A stretch of DNA of 64,000 nt from Bradyrhizobium frederickii (GCF_004570865.1 NZ_SPQS01000005.1:339237-403236); one strand, 5' to 3'. Positions 36,905 to 46,460 are shown, counted from the stretch's first letter. The notes: generated by a model not told the origin, from the letters alone. Made by a program: numbers and translations.

Positions 36905-38611
36905 TTACTTGCTGTCGCGGTTCTTGAGCGCGGTGCCGAGGATGTCGCCGAGCGTCGCACCCGAATCGGAGGAGCCGTACTGCGCGATGGCCTCCTTCTC
37001 TTCGGCGACTTCGAGCGCCTTGATCGACACCTGGACCTTGCGGGCCTTCTTGTCGAACTGGATCACGCGGGCATCGACCTTCTCGCCAACGGCGAAGCGT
37101 TCGGCGCGCTGGTCGTTGCGGTCACGGGCAAGCTCGGAGCGCTTGATGAAGGTCGAGAAGTCGGTACCGGCGATCTTCACCTCGATACCGCTTTCCTTCA
37201 CTTCGAGCACTTCGCAGGTCACGACCGCGCCCTTCTTGACATCGCCCGGCTCGGCGAAGGGGTCGCCTTCGAGCTGCTTGATGCCGAGCGAGATGCGCTC
37301 CTTCTCGACGTCCACATCGAGCACCACGGCCTTCACCATGTCGCCCTTCTTGTAGTTGTCGATCACCTGCTCGCCCGGAAGCTTCCAGTCGAGGTCGGAG
37401 AGATGGACCATGCCGTCGACGTCGCCCTCGAGGCCCAGGAACAGACCGAACTCGGTCTTGTTCTTGACTTCGCCCTCGACCACCGAACCGGTCGGGTGAC
37501 CTTCGACGAAGACCTCCCAGGGGTTGCGCATGGTCTGCTTGAGGCCGAGCGAGATGCGGCGCTTGACGGAATCGACTTCCAGCACCTGCACTTCGACTTC
37601 CTGCGAGGTCGAAACGATCTTGCCGGGGTGCATGTTCTTCTTGGTCCACGACATCTCGGAGACGTGGATCAGGCCTTCGATGCCCGGCTCGAGCTCGACG
37701 AACGCACCGTAGTCGGTGATGTTGGTGACGCGGCCGGTGAAGCGGGCACCCAGCGGGTACTTGGCTTCGATGCCCTGCCACGGATCGTCCAGCAGCTGCT
37801 TCATGCCCAGCGAGATGCGGTGCGTCTCGTGGTTGATCTTGATGATCTTGACCTTCACGGTCTGGCCGATCGAGAGCACCTCGGTCGGGTGGTTGACGCG
37901 GCGCCACGCGATGTCCGTGACGTGCAGCAGGCCGTCGATGCCGCCGAGATCGACGAACGCACCGTAATCGGTGATGTTCTTGACCACGCCGTCGATGACC
38001 TGCCCCTCTTCGAGGTTCTGCACCAGCTCCTGACGCTGCTCGGCGCGGGTCTCTTCCAGCACGGTGCGGCGCGACACCACGATGTTGCCGCGGCGGCGAT
38101 CCATCTTGAGGATCTGGAACGGCTGCGAGTTGTTCATCAGCGGCGCAACGTCGCGGATCGGACGGATGTCGACCTGCGAGCGCGGCAGGAAGGCCACGGC
38201 ACCGTCGAGGTCGACGGTGAAGCCGCCCTTGACCTGGTTGAAGATGACGCCGTTGACCTTCTCGTTGTTCTGGAACGCCTTCTCGAGCTTGCCCCAGCTC
38301 TCTTCGCGGCGCGCCTTGTCGCGCGACAGCACGGCTTCGCCGAGAGCGTTCTCGATGCGATCGAGGAACACTTCCACCTCGTCGCCGACCTTCAGTTCAC
38401 TGTCACGGCCGGGGCCGGAAAATTCGCGCAGGGCGACGCGGCCCTCGGTCTTCAGGCCGACGTCGATGACGGCCATGTCCTTTTCAATTGCAACCACCTT
38501 GCCCTTGACGACGGAGCTTTCCTGCAGGTTGCCGCCTGCGAAGGACTCGTCGAGCATCGCGGCGAAATCGTCGCGCGACGGGCTGTAGGTATCAGCAGAA
38601 GTCGAAGCCAT
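36905..38611 (-). CDS. rpsA: 30S ribosomal protein S1
   Basis: A 568-residue S1 with six consecutive S1 OB-fold repeats (for example VVDIGLKTEGRVALREF, AFVDLGGIDGLLHVTDIAW, AFVELEPGIEGLIHVSEMSW and LFLGLEGDVDGMVHLSDLDW). It binds mRNA on the small subunit and supports initiation on weakly or non-SD-led transcripts. ATG 38611 (MASTSADTYSPSRDDF) is the alphaproteobacterial start; the open frame to 38839 is unsupported. It is in line behind cmk. Confidence 0.97.
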   Translation of the reverse strand: MASTSADTYSPSRDDFAAMLDESFAGGNLQESSVVKGKVVAIEKDMAVIDVGLKTEGRVALREFSGPGRDSELKVGDEVEVFLDRIENALGEAVLSRDKARREESWGKLEKAFQNNEKVNGVIFNQVKGGFTVDLDGAVAFLPRSQVDIRPIRDVAPLMNNSQPFQILKMDRRRGNIVVSRRTVLEETRAEQRQELVQNLEEGQVIDGVVKNITDYGAFVDLGGIDGLLHVTDIAWRRVNHPTEVLSIGQTVKVKIIKINHETHRISLGMKQLLDDPWQGIEAKYPLGARFTGRVTNITDYGAFVELEPGIEGLIHVSEMSWTKKNMHPGKIVSTSQEVEVQVLEVDSVKRRISLGLKQTMRNPWEVFVEGHPTGSVVEGEVKNKTEFGLFLGLEGDVDGMVHLSDLDWKLPGEQVIDNYKKGDMVKAVVLDVDVEKERISLGIKQLEGDPFAEPGDVKKGAVVTCEVLEVKESGIEVKIAGTDFSTFIKRSELARDRNDQRAERFAVGEKVDARVIQFDKKARKVQVSIKALEVAEEKEAIAQYGSSDSGATLGDILGTALKNRDSK

Positions 38612-38878
38612 TTGTTCTCCAGTTGCGGAAGCATGCCGGCCGTTGGGTTCATGGGCGCATCGCACGCGCAGTGTCGGAAGGTCCGCAGAACCTTCGAGCG
38701 ACCGCTCGCTGCCCCGGCTCGACGCCGAAACAGCGGAAGCGGGCCGGCTGAGGCCCGCGCGTTCGATACGTTGAAATCTTGTGTCCGGAGCCTGGATCGT
38801 GCCGGTCCCGAAACGCGGGGCCTGACGTATCGACCTCAAAGAGCGGGAGCGGGCACTTCCTCCAATGACGGCTGCGGC

Positions 38879-39517
38879 TTAACCCCGCGACCGGCCCGCT
38901 CGGACAGCCTCGATAATGTCGATGGCGGCCCGGACGCCGCCTTCTATATCCAGTTGGGAGTTATCTAGCAAGTAAGCATCCGGGGCCGGTTTCAAAGGCG
39001 CAATCGGCCGGTTCTTGTCGCGTTCGTCGCGCTGGATGATGTCGGCGAGCACGGCGGCCTCGTCCGCGTCCTCGCCCCTCGCCCTGGCCTCCATGGTGCG
39101 GCGGCGGGCACGGACCCTGGGGTCGGCGACGACGAAGATCTTCACGTCGGCGTCCGGGCAGATCACGGTTCCAATGTCGCGGCCGTCCAGCACCGCGCCG
39201 GGCGGATCGGCCGCGAATTGCCGCTGGAAATTGACCAGGACCTCGCGAACCCTGGGGATCGCCGAGACGATCGAGGCGCCCTCGCCGGCCTTCTGGGTCT
39301 TCAGCGCGGGATTGCCGAACTTTTCGGGATCGAGCTCCAGCGCGGCCTGCACCGCGGCCGCCTCGTCGCGGAGATCATGACCGGATTGCATCAAGGCGTA
39401 GGCCACCGCGCGGTAGATCACGCCGGTATCAAGATGACGATAACCGTAATGATGGGCGAGACGCTTGCCGAGCGTCCCCTTACCCGAAGCCGCGGGTCCG
39501 TCGATGGCGATGATCAT
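38879..39517 (-). CDS. cmk: Cytidylate kinase Cmk
   Basis: A 212-residue NMP kinase that phosphorylates CMP and dCMP. It begins [20 protein letters not shown] (P-loop); [34 protein letters not shown] and [13 protein letters not shown] are the CMP-binding and lid elements. It overlaps the aroA stop as ATGA. The order aroA-cmk-rpsA is conserved in alphaproteobacteria. Confidence 0.97.
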   Translation of the reverse strand: MIIAIDGPAASGKGTLGKRLAHHYGYRHLDTGVIYRAVAYALMQSGHDLRDEAAAVQAALELDPEKFGNPALKTQKAGEGASIVSAIPRVREVLVNFQRQFAADPPGAVLDGRDIGTVICPDADVKIFVVADPRVRARRRTMEARARGEDADEAAVLADIIQRDERDKNRPIAPLKPAPDAYLLDNSQLDIEGGVRAAIDIIEAVRAGRSRG

Positions 39518-40851
39518 GAAAACTCGGCCCCTAACGAACGCATCATCGGAATGAAGTCCGGAAAGCTGGTGGCGATGAAGGCGGTGTCGTCGACGGTCAC
39601 GGGCTGGTCGGAGGCGCAGCCCATCACCAGCGCGGACATCGCGATGCGATGGTCCATATGGGTGGCGACGGTGCCGCCGCCGGGAACGTGACCGCGGCCT
39701 TCGACGATCAGATCGTCGCCGGAGATCTCGACCTTCACGCCGTTGACGCGCAGCATCGCGGCGGTGGCCTCCAGCCGATCGGATTCCTTGACGCGCAGCT
39801 CGTGCAGGCCGCGCATGATGGTGGTGCCCTCGGCGAAGGAGGCCGCCACCGCCAGCACCAGATATTCGTCGATCATCGAGGGCGCGCGCTCCGGCGGCAC
39901 CTCGACCCCGCGCAGTTTCGAGGCCCGCACCCGTAGTTTCGCCATCGGCTCGCCGGCGTCCCCGCGCGCCTCGCTTTCCTCGATCGAGGCGCCCATTTCG
40001 CGCAGCGTGGTGAACAGGCCGGTGCGCAGCGGATTGGTCATGACGTCGGACAGGACGACATCGGAGCCCTCGACGATCAGCGCTGCGACCACCGGGAAAG
40101 CCGCCGAGGAGGGATCGGCGGGCACCACCACGGTGGCGCCGTGCAGCTCGGGCTGGCCCTTGAGCGTGATACGGCGGCCATGCGCGCCCTCCCGCGCCGA
40201 GGAGATGTCGGCACCGAAATGCTTCAGCATCAGCTCGGTGTGGTCGCGGCTGGCTTCGGTCTCGATGACAGTCGTGGTGCCGGGTGCGGCGAGGCCCGCC
40301 AGCAGCACCGCCGACTTGATCTGGGCCGAGGCGACCGGGGTCGTGTAGGTGATCGGCCGCGGATCGCGCGCGCCCTGCAGGGTCAGGGGCAGACGGCCGC
40401 CCTCACCACCGGAGATGACCTTCGCGCCCATCTTCTCCAGCGGATCGAGGATCCGGCGCATTGGGCGGCTGCGCAGCGAGGCGTCGCCGTCGAAGATCGC
40501 CGAGATCGGGCAGCCGGCGACGGCGCCCATCACCAGCCGGCAGCCGGTGCCGGAATTGCCGAAATCCAGAGCCGCCTTGGGCGCGGCGAAGCCCGCGACG
40601 CCCACCCCGTTCACCCTCCAGGCGAAATCGCCGGTGCGCTCGACCCTGGCGCCCAGCGCCTGCATGGATTTGGCGGTGTTGAGGACGTCCTCGCCCTCCA
40701 GCAGGCCCGAAATCTTGGTCTCGCCGACCGCCAGAGCGCCCAGGATCAGCGCGCGGTGAGAGATCGACTTGTCGCCGGGCACCCGTACTGTCCCGGTCAG
40801 GGGACCGCTGGCGCGGGACTGAAGCGGCCTCGGATGGTCGGAATGAGTCAA
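39514..40851 (-). CDS. aroA: 3-phosphoshikimate 1-carboxyvinyltransferase (EPSP synthase) AroA
   Basis: A 445-residue EPSP synthase of the shikimate pathway. It has the PEP/shikimate-3-phosphate motifs [40 protein letters not shown] and [10 protein letters not shown] (here [11 protein letters not shown]). The scaffold resembles class II (CP4-like) enzymes, but the position that is Ala in CP4 is Gly here (GNSGTGCR). TTG 40851 ([10 protein letters not shown]) is chosen because AAGGA lies 7 bases upstream; a GTG at 40899 is a weaker alternative. Confidence 0.95.
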   Translation of the reverse strand: MTHSDHPRPLQSRASGPLTGTVRVPGDKSISHRALILGALAVGETKISGLLEGEDVLNTAKSMQALGARVERTGDFAWRVNGVGVAGFAAPKAALDFGNSGTGCRLVMGAVAGCPISAIFDGDASLRSRPMRRILDPLEKMGAKVISGGEGGRLPLTLQGARDPRPITYTTPVASAQIKSAVLLAGLAAPGTTTVIETEASRDHTELMLKHFGADISSAREGAHGRRITLKGQPELHGATVVVPADPSSAAFPVVAALIVEGSDVVLSDVMTNPLRTGLFTTLREMGASIEESEARGDAGEPMAKLRVRASKLRGVEVPPERAPSMIDEYLVLAVAASFAEGTTIMRGLHELRVKESDRLEATAAMLRVNGVKVEISGDDLIVEGRGHVPGGGTVATHMDHRIAMSALVMGCASDQPVTVDDTAFIATSFPDFIPMMRSLGAEFS

Positions 40852-41011
40852 GATTGTGTCCTTGGATGAGCCCTGAGGGGACTTCGGCGCAGGTACCACA
40901 TGGTCCGTGCCTCGTCACGGGCATGTCGTTCTCCCGTAATGCGCTATTGACAGCGGGCCGCCAACTAGCCAAGTGAAACACCGCTTTTCAGACATTCCCA
41001 GGATTCCTGCC

Positions 41012-41419
41012 GTGGCCAAGTCCGAACTCGGAACCAAACGTATTTGCCCGACCACGGGCAAAAAGTTCTATGACCTCAACAAGAATCCGGTGATCTCGCC
41101 CTATACCGGCGAAGTGGTGCCGATCGCCCCGGTGGCGCCGGCGCGCATGCCCCGTGGCGCCGAAGCCCGGCACGCGGCGACAGCGGATGCGACGCCCGAG
41201 CCGGCAGAGGTCGAAGAGGTCTCGCTCGAGGAAGCCGATGCCGAGGAGAACACCGGCAAGGTCAAGGCCGTGGTGCCCGAATCCGAAGACGATATCGAGG
41301 TCGACGAAACCCTCGACGACGACGATGACGATGATTCAACCTTCATCGCCGACGAGGAAGAGGGCGACGAGGACGTGACCGACATCATTGGTGATGTCGG
41401 AGGTGATGAAGAGACTTGA
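41012..41419 (+). CDS. TIGR02300-type FYDLN protein with acidic tail
   Basis: A 135-residue protein of unknown function. The short basic N-terminus has LGTKRICPTTGKKFYDLNK followed by PVISPYTGE, the FYDLN signature. The C-terminal two thirds are very acidic (runs of Asp and Glu, including seven consecutive Asp). The frame is open from 40973, but GTG 41012 has AGGA 8 bases upstream and gives the family N-terminus (M/V-AKSELGTKR). Conserved in alphaproteobacteria, often near aroA and tRNA-Ala. Confidence 0.85.
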   Translation: MAKSELGTKRICPTTGKKFYDLNKNPVISPYTGEVVPIAPVAPARMPRGAEARHAATADATPEPAEVEEVSLEEADAEENTGKVKAVVPESEDDIEVDETLDDDDDDDSTFIADEEEGDEDVTDIIGDVGGDEET

Positions 41420-41513
41420 GATCAGTCCTGATCTGTGAAAAAGGGTGCACCGCGCGAGTCGCCAGGACTCGCCGGTTGGGGTGATCCACCAGATTCACCC
41501 CGTTAAGGACTAA

Positions 41514-41589
<76 letters not shown>

Positions 41590-41609
41590 GCCTTCGCAGG
41601 CTCCGCCTG

Positions 41610-41950
41610 CTTCGGCTCGGCAAGCCCTCTCGTAGCGAAGGCTGCCGCGGCGTAGCCCAAAGGGCGAAGCCGGGCTCCATCCGCAAACCTCCAGTTCGCA
41701 GCTTCGGCTCGGCAAGCCCTCTCGTAGCGAAGGCTGCCGCGGCGTAGCCCAAAGGGCGAAGCCGGGCTCCATCCGCAAACCTCCAGTTCGCAGCTTCGGC
41801 TCGGCAAGCCCTCTCGTAGCGAAGGCTGCCGCGGCGTAGCCCGAAGGGCGAAGCCGGGCTCCATCCGCAAACCTCCAGTTCGCAGCTTCGACTCGGCAAG
41901 CCCTCTCGTGGCGAAGGCTGCCGCGCGTAGCCCGAAGGACGAAGCCGGGC
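41610..41950. repeat. 92-bp tandem repeat array, 3.7 copies, beside tRNA-Ala
   Basis: Copies at 41610-41701, 41702-41793 and 41794-41885, then a truncated copy at 41886-41950. Copies 1 and 2 are identical and copy 3 differs by one base (CCCAAAGGG to CCCGAAGGG); the partial copy has four substitutions and a one-base deletion. Each begins CTTCGGCTCGGCAAGCC and ends CCTCCAGTTCGCAG. The unit contains no stop in any minus frame, so long artefactual ORFs arise there. The array fills most of the 414 bases between the tRNA and the GIY-YIG gene. Confidence 0.95.
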
Positions 41951-42003
41951 ATCAGGAGAACGGAAGCGGGTATAAGAACTCCTCGACAACTGGGGAGCGT
42001 GCC

Positions 42004-42240
42004 GTGAAGTACGTCTACATCCTTGAGAGCCTTGATTCCCTCCACTTTTATGTTGGGATCACCGACGACCTGCGCGCCCGATTGGCAAAGCACAATGCCA
42101 GCGAGGTACCTCACACTTCGAAATTCGGGCCTTGGCGCCTCAAGACTTACGTCGCGTTCAGCAATGCAAAGCAGGCCGTCGCGTTTGAGAGATACCTGAA
42201 GTCAGCGTCCGGCCGCGCGTTTGCCAAGAAGCGCCTCTAA
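42004..42240 (+). CDS. Small GIY-YIG domain protein
   Basis: A 78-residue protein that is a bare GIY-YIG nuclease fold of the UPF0213/YhbQ-like group. YVYILES forms the GIY strand, FYVGITDDLRARLAKHN the YIG strand and the Arg helix, and VAFSNAKQAVAFERYLK supplies the catalytic Glu. Family members are suspected structure-specific or mobile-element nucleases. GTG 42004 (VKYVYILES) has GGGGAG about 8 bases upstream; the longer frame from 41908 runs into the repeats. It ends 5 bases before the convergent ohrR stop. Confidence 0.85.
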   Translation: MKYVYILESLDSLHFYVGITDDLRARLAKHNASEVPHTSKFGPWRLKTYVAFSNAKQAVAFERYLKSASGRAFAKKRL

Positions 42241-42245
42241 CCCCC

Positions 42246-42707
42246 CTACTCCCCGATCACCGCGTTCAGCCGATCCCGCAGCGCCACGATCTCGTCCTTC
42301 ATCGCGACCAGCTCCGGCACCGTGCAGTGGGAGGCCGCCAGGATCGACTGCGGCACGCTGCGGGCCTTTTCCTTCAAGGCATGGCCCTGCGCCGTCAGCG
42401 CGATCAACACTTGGCGCTCGTCCTCGCTGGAGCGCGTGCGCTTGACGAGATGCGCCGCTTCCAGCCGCTTCAGCAGCGGCGTCAGCGTGCCCGAATCCAG
42501 GAACAGCCGCTCGCCGATGTCCTTGACCGGCACGTCGTCGCGCTCCCACAAGACCAGCATCACCAGATATTGCGGATAGGTCAGGCCGAGCCGATCCAGC
42601 AGCGGCTTGTAGACGCGGTTGAAGGCATGCGCGGCCGAATAGACCGCGAAGCAGATCTGGTTGTCGAGCCGCAGCGGCGCGTCCGCTGCCGACGATTTTC
42701 GAGGCAT
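42246..42707 (-). CDS. ohrR: Organic hydroperoxide-sensing MarR-family repressor OhrR
   Basis: A 153-residue MarR-type repressor. Cys19 in LDNQICFAVYSAAHAF is the peroxidatic Cys of OhrR; the winged helix contains DIGERLFLDSGTLTPLLKRLE and SSEDERQVLIALT. Oxidation by organic peroxides releases it from DNA. It diverges from ohr, with two palindromes in the 150-base gap. ATG 42707 (MPRKSSAADAP) has GGGAG 7 bases upstream and is preferred over the longer frame to 42770, which would cover one palindrome. Confidence 0.93.
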   Translation of the reverse strand: MPRKSSAADAPLRLDNQICFAVYSAAHAFNRVYKPLLDRLGLTYPQYLVMLVLWERDDVPVKDIGERLFLDSGTLTPLLKRLEAAHLVKRTRSSEDERQVLIALTAQGHALKEKARSVPQSILAASHCTVPELVAMKDEIVALRDRLNAVIGE

Positions 42708-42751
42708 GGAGAATCTCCCGGGGTTGGTCTCATTGTGGCGCCCCCTGGCGG

Positions 42752-42779
42752 CACATTCAATTGCGAACAATTAAATGTG
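42752..42779. promoter_or_regulatory. Palindrome near ohrR start, probable OhrR site
   Basis: Outer CACATT / AATGTG (42752-42757, 42774-42779) enclose a second inverted repeat AATTG-CGAA-CAATT (42759-42772). The CAATT/AATTG half-sites are AT-rich like known OhrR operators. It lies 45 bases upstream of the ohrR start. Confidence 0.55.
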
Positions 42780-42795
42780 AGCCCCGGCAATTTCG

Positions 42796-42822
42796 ATTGC
42801 ACACAATCTAATTGTCTGCAAT
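42796..42822. promoter_or_regulatory. 27-base palindrome upstream of ohr, probable OhrR operator
   Basis: ATTGCACACAAT (42796-42807) faces ATTGTCTGCAAT (42811-42822) over a 3-base centre CTA, with 11 of 12 positions paired. The core ACAAT-N3-ATTGT matches the TACAATT-AATTGTA style of OhrR operators. It ends 35 bases before the ohr ATG. Confidence 0.7.
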
Positions 42823-42857
42823 AAACACCACACCCACCGAAACCCAGGGAGACGACA

Positions 42858-43283
42858 ATGTCCGTGAACGTGCTCTACAAGACCAGCGCCAAGGCCACCG
42901 GCGGCCGCGACGGCCATGCTGCAACCCTCGACGGCGCGCTCGACGTCAAGCTGACCACGCCGAAGGAGCTCGGCGGCGGCGGCGGCGCCGGCAACAATCC
43001 CGAGCAGCTGTTCGCGGCCGGCTATGCCGCCTGCTTCATCGGCGCAATGAAGTTCGTGGCCTCGCAGGGCGGCCCGAAGGTTCCGAATGACGCCTCCGTC
43101 ACCTCGACCGTCGGCATCGGCCCGCGCTCCGAAGGCGGCTTCGGCCTCGATATCGACCTCGCGGTCTCGCTGCCGGGCCTCGCCCGCGCCGAGGCCGAAG
43201 CGCTGGTCGCGAAGGCGCACCAGGTGTGCCCCTATTCCAACGCCACCCGCGGCAATGTCGACGTTCGCCTGACGGTCGTCTGA
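42858..43283 (+). CDS. ohr: Organic hydroperoxide resistance protein Ohr
   Basis: A 141-residue OsmC/Ohr-family thiol peroxidase. Active-site Cys59 ([11 protein letters not shown]) and resolving Cys124 ([14 protein letters not shown]) are in place. It reduces fatty-acid and other organic hydroperoxides using lipoylated proteins as the family reductant. ATG 42858 has GGGAGACGAC just upstream. Probably repressed by the divergent OhrR. Confidence 0.96.
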   Translation: MSVNVLYKTSAKATGGRDGHAATLDGALDVKLTTPKELGGGGGAGNNPEQLFAAGYAACFIGAMKFVASQGGPKVPNDASVTSTVGIGPRSEGGFGLDIDLAVSLPGLARAEAEALVAKAHQVCPYSNATRGNVDVRLTVV

Positions 43284-43468
43284 TCGAACGGCGGATTGGC
43301 TGGCCCGGGATCCCCCTCGGGCCGGCCGCTTCCGCCAGAATCCGCATTTGCCGCGTCGCGGGATCGACGCAACGGCGGGCGCATGCGGCCCTACGCCGGG
43401 AGCCATTGCTGCTCCCTGCAAACCTCGCTAGGCCTGTGATCAAACGTCGATACAGGGGAAGCGAAGGC

Positions 43469-44674
43469 ATGAGTTCTGAAGCCGCCACAGGTGCCATGAG
43501 CGGACTGCGCGTCATCGATCTCACGCGCGTGCTCGGCGGCCCCTATTGCACCCAGATCCTCGCCGACCATGGCGCCGACGTGATCAAGGTCGAGCCGCCC
43601 GCCGGCGACGAGGTGCGTGAATGGGGCCCTCCCTTCCACGAGGAGGACGCGGCCTATTTCGTCGGCATCAACCGCAACAAGCGCTCGATCGGCCTCGACC
43701 TCGCCTCCGAGGGCGGCCGCGTCGTGCTGCTCAAGATGCTGGAGACCGCCGACGTCCTGATCGAGAATTTCAAGCCGGGCACGCTGGAGAAATGGGGCAT
43801 CGGCAACGACGTCCTCAGCAAGAAATTCCCGCGCCTCGTGCATTGCCGGATCTGCGGCTTCGGTGCCGACGGTCCGCGCGGCGGCAATCCCGGCTACGAC
43901 GCCATCATCCAGGCCATGACCGGCATGATCGCCGCGACCGGCTCGCCCGAGAGCGGGCCGATGCGGATCGGCGTGCCCTTGGTCGACATCACCACCGGGC
44001 TCTATGCGGCGATCGGCATCCTGATGGCGCTGTCGGAGCGGCAGCGTTCGGGCCAGGGCCAGTTCCTGGAGACGACGCTGTACGAGACCGGCCTTGCCAT
44101 CATGCATCCGCACACCGCGAATTATTTCATGCATGGCAAGCCGCCGTCGCTCACCGGCAACGAGCACCCCAACCTCGTGCCTTACGCGATCTTCCCGACG
44201 AAGACCGACAACATCTTCATCGGCGTCGGCAATGACGGCACCTTCCGCAAACTCTGCAAGGAGATCGGCAAGCCGGAGCTCGGCACCGATCCGCGCTTTG
44301 CGCGCAACAAGGACCGCATCGCCAATCGCGAGGCGTTGCGCGCCGAGCTCGCCGCCGTGTTCAGCCAGCACGAAGCCGAGCCGCTGTGCAATCGCCTGCT
44401 CGCCGCAGGCCTGCCCGCAGGGCCCGTGCAGAAGATCGACCAGGCGCTGACCAACCCGCACACGATCGCGCGCGGCGATATCATCGAGAAGGACTGGTAC
44501 AAGGGCGTGGCCTCGCCGATCCGGCTCGACCGCAGCAAGCCGAGCCTGCGCCGGCTGCCGCCGAAATTCAGCCAGCACGCAGCCGAGGTGCTCGGCGAGT
44601 TCGGCTACGCCAAGGCCGAGATCGACGCGATGGTCGAAAACGGCACGGTCTGCGGCCCCGAGCGCAAGCGCTGA
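43469..44674 (+). CDS. Class III CoA-transferase (CaiB/BaiF family)
   Basis: A 401-residue family III CoA-transferase. It has MSGLRVIDLTRVLGGPYCTQILADHGADVIKVE at the N-terminus, NKRSIGLDLASEGG, DVLIENFKPGTLEKWG and RICGFGADGPRGGNPGYDAIIQA, and the catalytic Asp in the Gly-Tyr-Asp region. It moves CoA between carboxylic acids; the substrate pair cannot be read from sequence. ATG 43469 has AGGGGA about 10 bases upstream; an inner ATG at 43496 is also possible. It stands alone. Confidence 0.87.
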   Translation: MSSEAATGAMSGLRVIDLTRVLGGPYCTQILADHGADVIKVEPPAGDEVREWGPPFHEEDAAYFVGINRNKRSIGLDLASEGGRVVLLKMLETADVLIENFKPGTLEKWGIGNDVLSKKFPRLVHCRICGFGADGPRGGNPGYDAIIQAMTGMIAATGSPESGPMRIGVPLVDITTGLYAAIGILMALSERQRSGQGQFLETTLYETGLAIMHPHTANYFMHGKPPSLTGNEHPNLVPYAIFPTKTDNIFIGVGNDGTFRKLCKEIGKPELGTDPRFARNKDRIANREALRAELAAVFSQHEAEPLCNRLLAAGLPAGPVQKIDQALTNPHTIARGDIIEKDWYKGVASPIRLDRSKPSLRRLPPKFSQHAAEVLGEFGYAKAEIDAMVENGTVCGPERKR

Positions 44675-44711
44675 AGTGCTGAAGTAAGGCGAGCGTCAAC
44701 GGTGGTGCGCT

Positions 44712-44828
44712 CCCTCCCCCGCTTGCGGGGGAGGGTTGGGAAAGGGTGCCTCCGCGACGGGACAATCCCTGGAGGAGAGAACCCTCACCCGGCGCTCCGC
44801 GCCGACCTCTCCCGCGAGCGGGAGAGGT
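44712..44828. repeat. Paired hairpin repeat, CTCTCCCGC family
   Basis: CCCTCCCCCGC / GCGGGGGAGGG (44712-44735) and ACCTCTCCCGC / GCGGGAGAGGT (44805-44828) bound the element, with AACCCTCACCCGGCGCTCCGC between. It follows the CoA-transferase stop. The remaining 44829-45092 holds the ugp promoter region with a Pho-box-like repeat and nothing else recognised. Confidence 0.7.
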
Positions 44829-45023
44829 TTAGGAGACCGGAGCCGCATCGGCTGCCTCACGCCGCACCACGTCAAGCCCTTCGCCTTCCACATCCAACAT
44901 CAATGCCGCAGTGCGGCGCGGGCACGATAATGCACCGCGAACGAGGAGGTTGCCCGCGGCGTCTTCGCCTATTTGACGGCTTCCCTTCTGCAGCGCTTGC
45001 CGCTTTCGTATCGGCCGCTTACA

Positions 45024-45041
45024 CAGTCATGTGAACGTCAT
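45024..45041 (+). promoter_or_regulatory. Pho-box-like direct repeat upstream of ugpB
   Basis: CAGTCAT-GTGA-ACGTCAT: two 7-base units with an 11-base period, against the PhoB consensus CTGTCAT-N4-CTGTCAT (6/7 and 5/7 matches). It lies 51 bases before the ugpB ATG. ugp genes are PhoB-controlled in E. coli and rhizobia, so phosphate-starvation induction is likely. Confidence 0.6.
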
Positions 45042-45092
45042 ATGGCGCTGCTAGCGCAAGCGCCTCTTTATTGACGGGCAAGGGAGGTTTTC

Positions 45093-46412
45093 TTGATGGC
45101 TCTTCGACACTTTGGCGCAGCTGCCGCATTTGCACTCACGGTCGGCATGACGGCGTCGCCGGCTCTGGCCCTGACTGAAATCCAGTGGTGGCACGCGATG
45201 ACCGGCGCCAACAACGACGTCATCGTCAAGCTCGCGAGCGACTTCAACGCCTCGCAGACCGACTACAAGGTGGTCCCGACCTACAAGGGCAACTACCCCG
45301 ATACAATGAATGCGGGCATCGCGGCGTTCCGCGCCGGCAACGCCCCGCACATCATGCAGGTGTTCGAAGTCGGCACCGCGACCATGATGGCCGCGACCGG
45401 CGCCGTGAAACCCGTCTACAAGCTGATGGCCGACGCCGGCGAGAAGTTCGATCCGAAGAACTATCTGTCCGCGATCACAGGCTATTACTCGACCTCGAAG
45501 GGCGAGATGCTGTCGTTCCCCTTCAACTCGTCGTCGACCGTCATGTGGGTCAACCTCGACGAGCTGAAGAAGGCCAATGTCGAGATCCCGAAGACCTGGC
45601 CCGAGGTGTTCGACGCGGCCAAGAAGCTGCATGACAACGGTCATGCGACCTGCGGCTTCTCCAACTCGTGGGTGACCTGGGTCAATCTCGAGCAGCTTTC
45701 GGCCTGGCACAACGTGCCGCTCTCGACCAAGGCCAACGGCCTCGACGGCTTCGACACCGTGCTCGCGTTCAACGGCCCGCTCCAGGTCAAGCACCTCGAG
45801 AAGCTGGTCGAGCTGCAGAAGGACAAGACCTACGACTACGCCGGCCGCACCAACACCGGCGAAGGCCGCTTCACCTCCGGCGAATGCCCGCTCTACCTGA
45901 CCTCGTCGGCGTTCTTCGGCAACGTCAAGGCGCAGGCCAAGTTCAACTTCACCGCGGTGCCGATGCCGTATTATCCTGACGTCAAGGGCGCGCCGCAGAA
46001 CTCGATCATCGGCGGCGCTTCGCTGTGGGTGATGGGCGGCAAGTCCGCCGACGAATACAAGGGCGTGGCGAAATTCCTGTCCTTCCTCTCCGACACCGAT
46101 CGCCAGGTCTACATCCACAAGGCTTCGGGCTATCTGCCGATCACCAAGGCGGCTTACGCGAAGGCCAAGGCCGAGGGCTTCTACAAGGATCAGCCCTATC
46201 TCGAGACCCCGCTGCTCGAGCTGACCAACAAGGAGCCGACCGAGAATTCGCGCGGCCTGCGCCTCGGCAACATGGTCCAGCTTCGCGACGTCTGGTCGGA
46301 GGAGATCGAGCAGGCGCTCGCCGGCAAGAAGACCGCCAAGCAGGCGCTGGACGCGGCGGTCGAGCGCGGCAACACCATGCTGCGCCAGTTCGAAAAGACC
46401 GCCGTGAAGTAA
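45093..46412 (+). CDS. ugpB: sn-glycerol-3-phosphate ABC transporter, binding protein UgpB
   Basis: A 439-residue periplasmic solute-binding protein (cluster of UgpB/MalE-like type 1 proteins). The signal peptide is MALRHFGAAAAFALTVGMTASPALA. Mature features include LTEIQWWHAMTGANNDVI, MNAGIAAFRAGNAPHIMQVFEVGT, SFPFNSSSTVMWVN and GGASLWVMGGKSADEYKGVA, all characteristic of UgpB. It captures glycerol-3-phosphate and glycerophosphodiesters as phosphorus source. First gene of ugpBAEC. Confidence 0.94.
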   Translation: MMALRHFGAAAAFALTVGMTASPALALTEIQWWHAMTGANNDVIVKLASDFNASQTDYKVVPTYKGNYPDTMNAGIAAFRAGNAPHIMQVFEVGTATMMAATGAVKPVYKLMADAGEKFDPKNYLSAITGYYSTSKGEMLSFPFNSSSTVMWVNLDELKKANVEIPKTWPEVFDAAKKLHDNGHATCGFSNSWVTWVNLEQLSAWHNVPLSTKANGLDGFDTVLAFNGPLQVKHLEKLVELQKDKTYDYAGRTNTGEGRFTSGECPLYLTSSAFFGNVKAQAKFNFTAVPMPYYPDVKGAPQNSIIGGASLWVMGGKSADEYKGVAKFLSFLSDTDRQVYIHKASGYLPITKAAYAKAKAEGFYKDQPYLETPLLELTNKEPTENSRGLRLGNMVQLRDVWSEEIEQALAGKKTAKQALDAAVERGNTMLRQFEKTAVK

Positions 46413-46460
46413 GGCGATCGGCGGCAGGCCGGTGAGCCCGGCCTGCCGCTCCGGGGCATC

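Noticed and set aside
41610..41950. CRISPR-like array downstream of tRNA-Ala
   Set aside because: The 92-bp units are directly adjacent with no variable spacers, and there are no cas genes; it is a simple tandem repeat.
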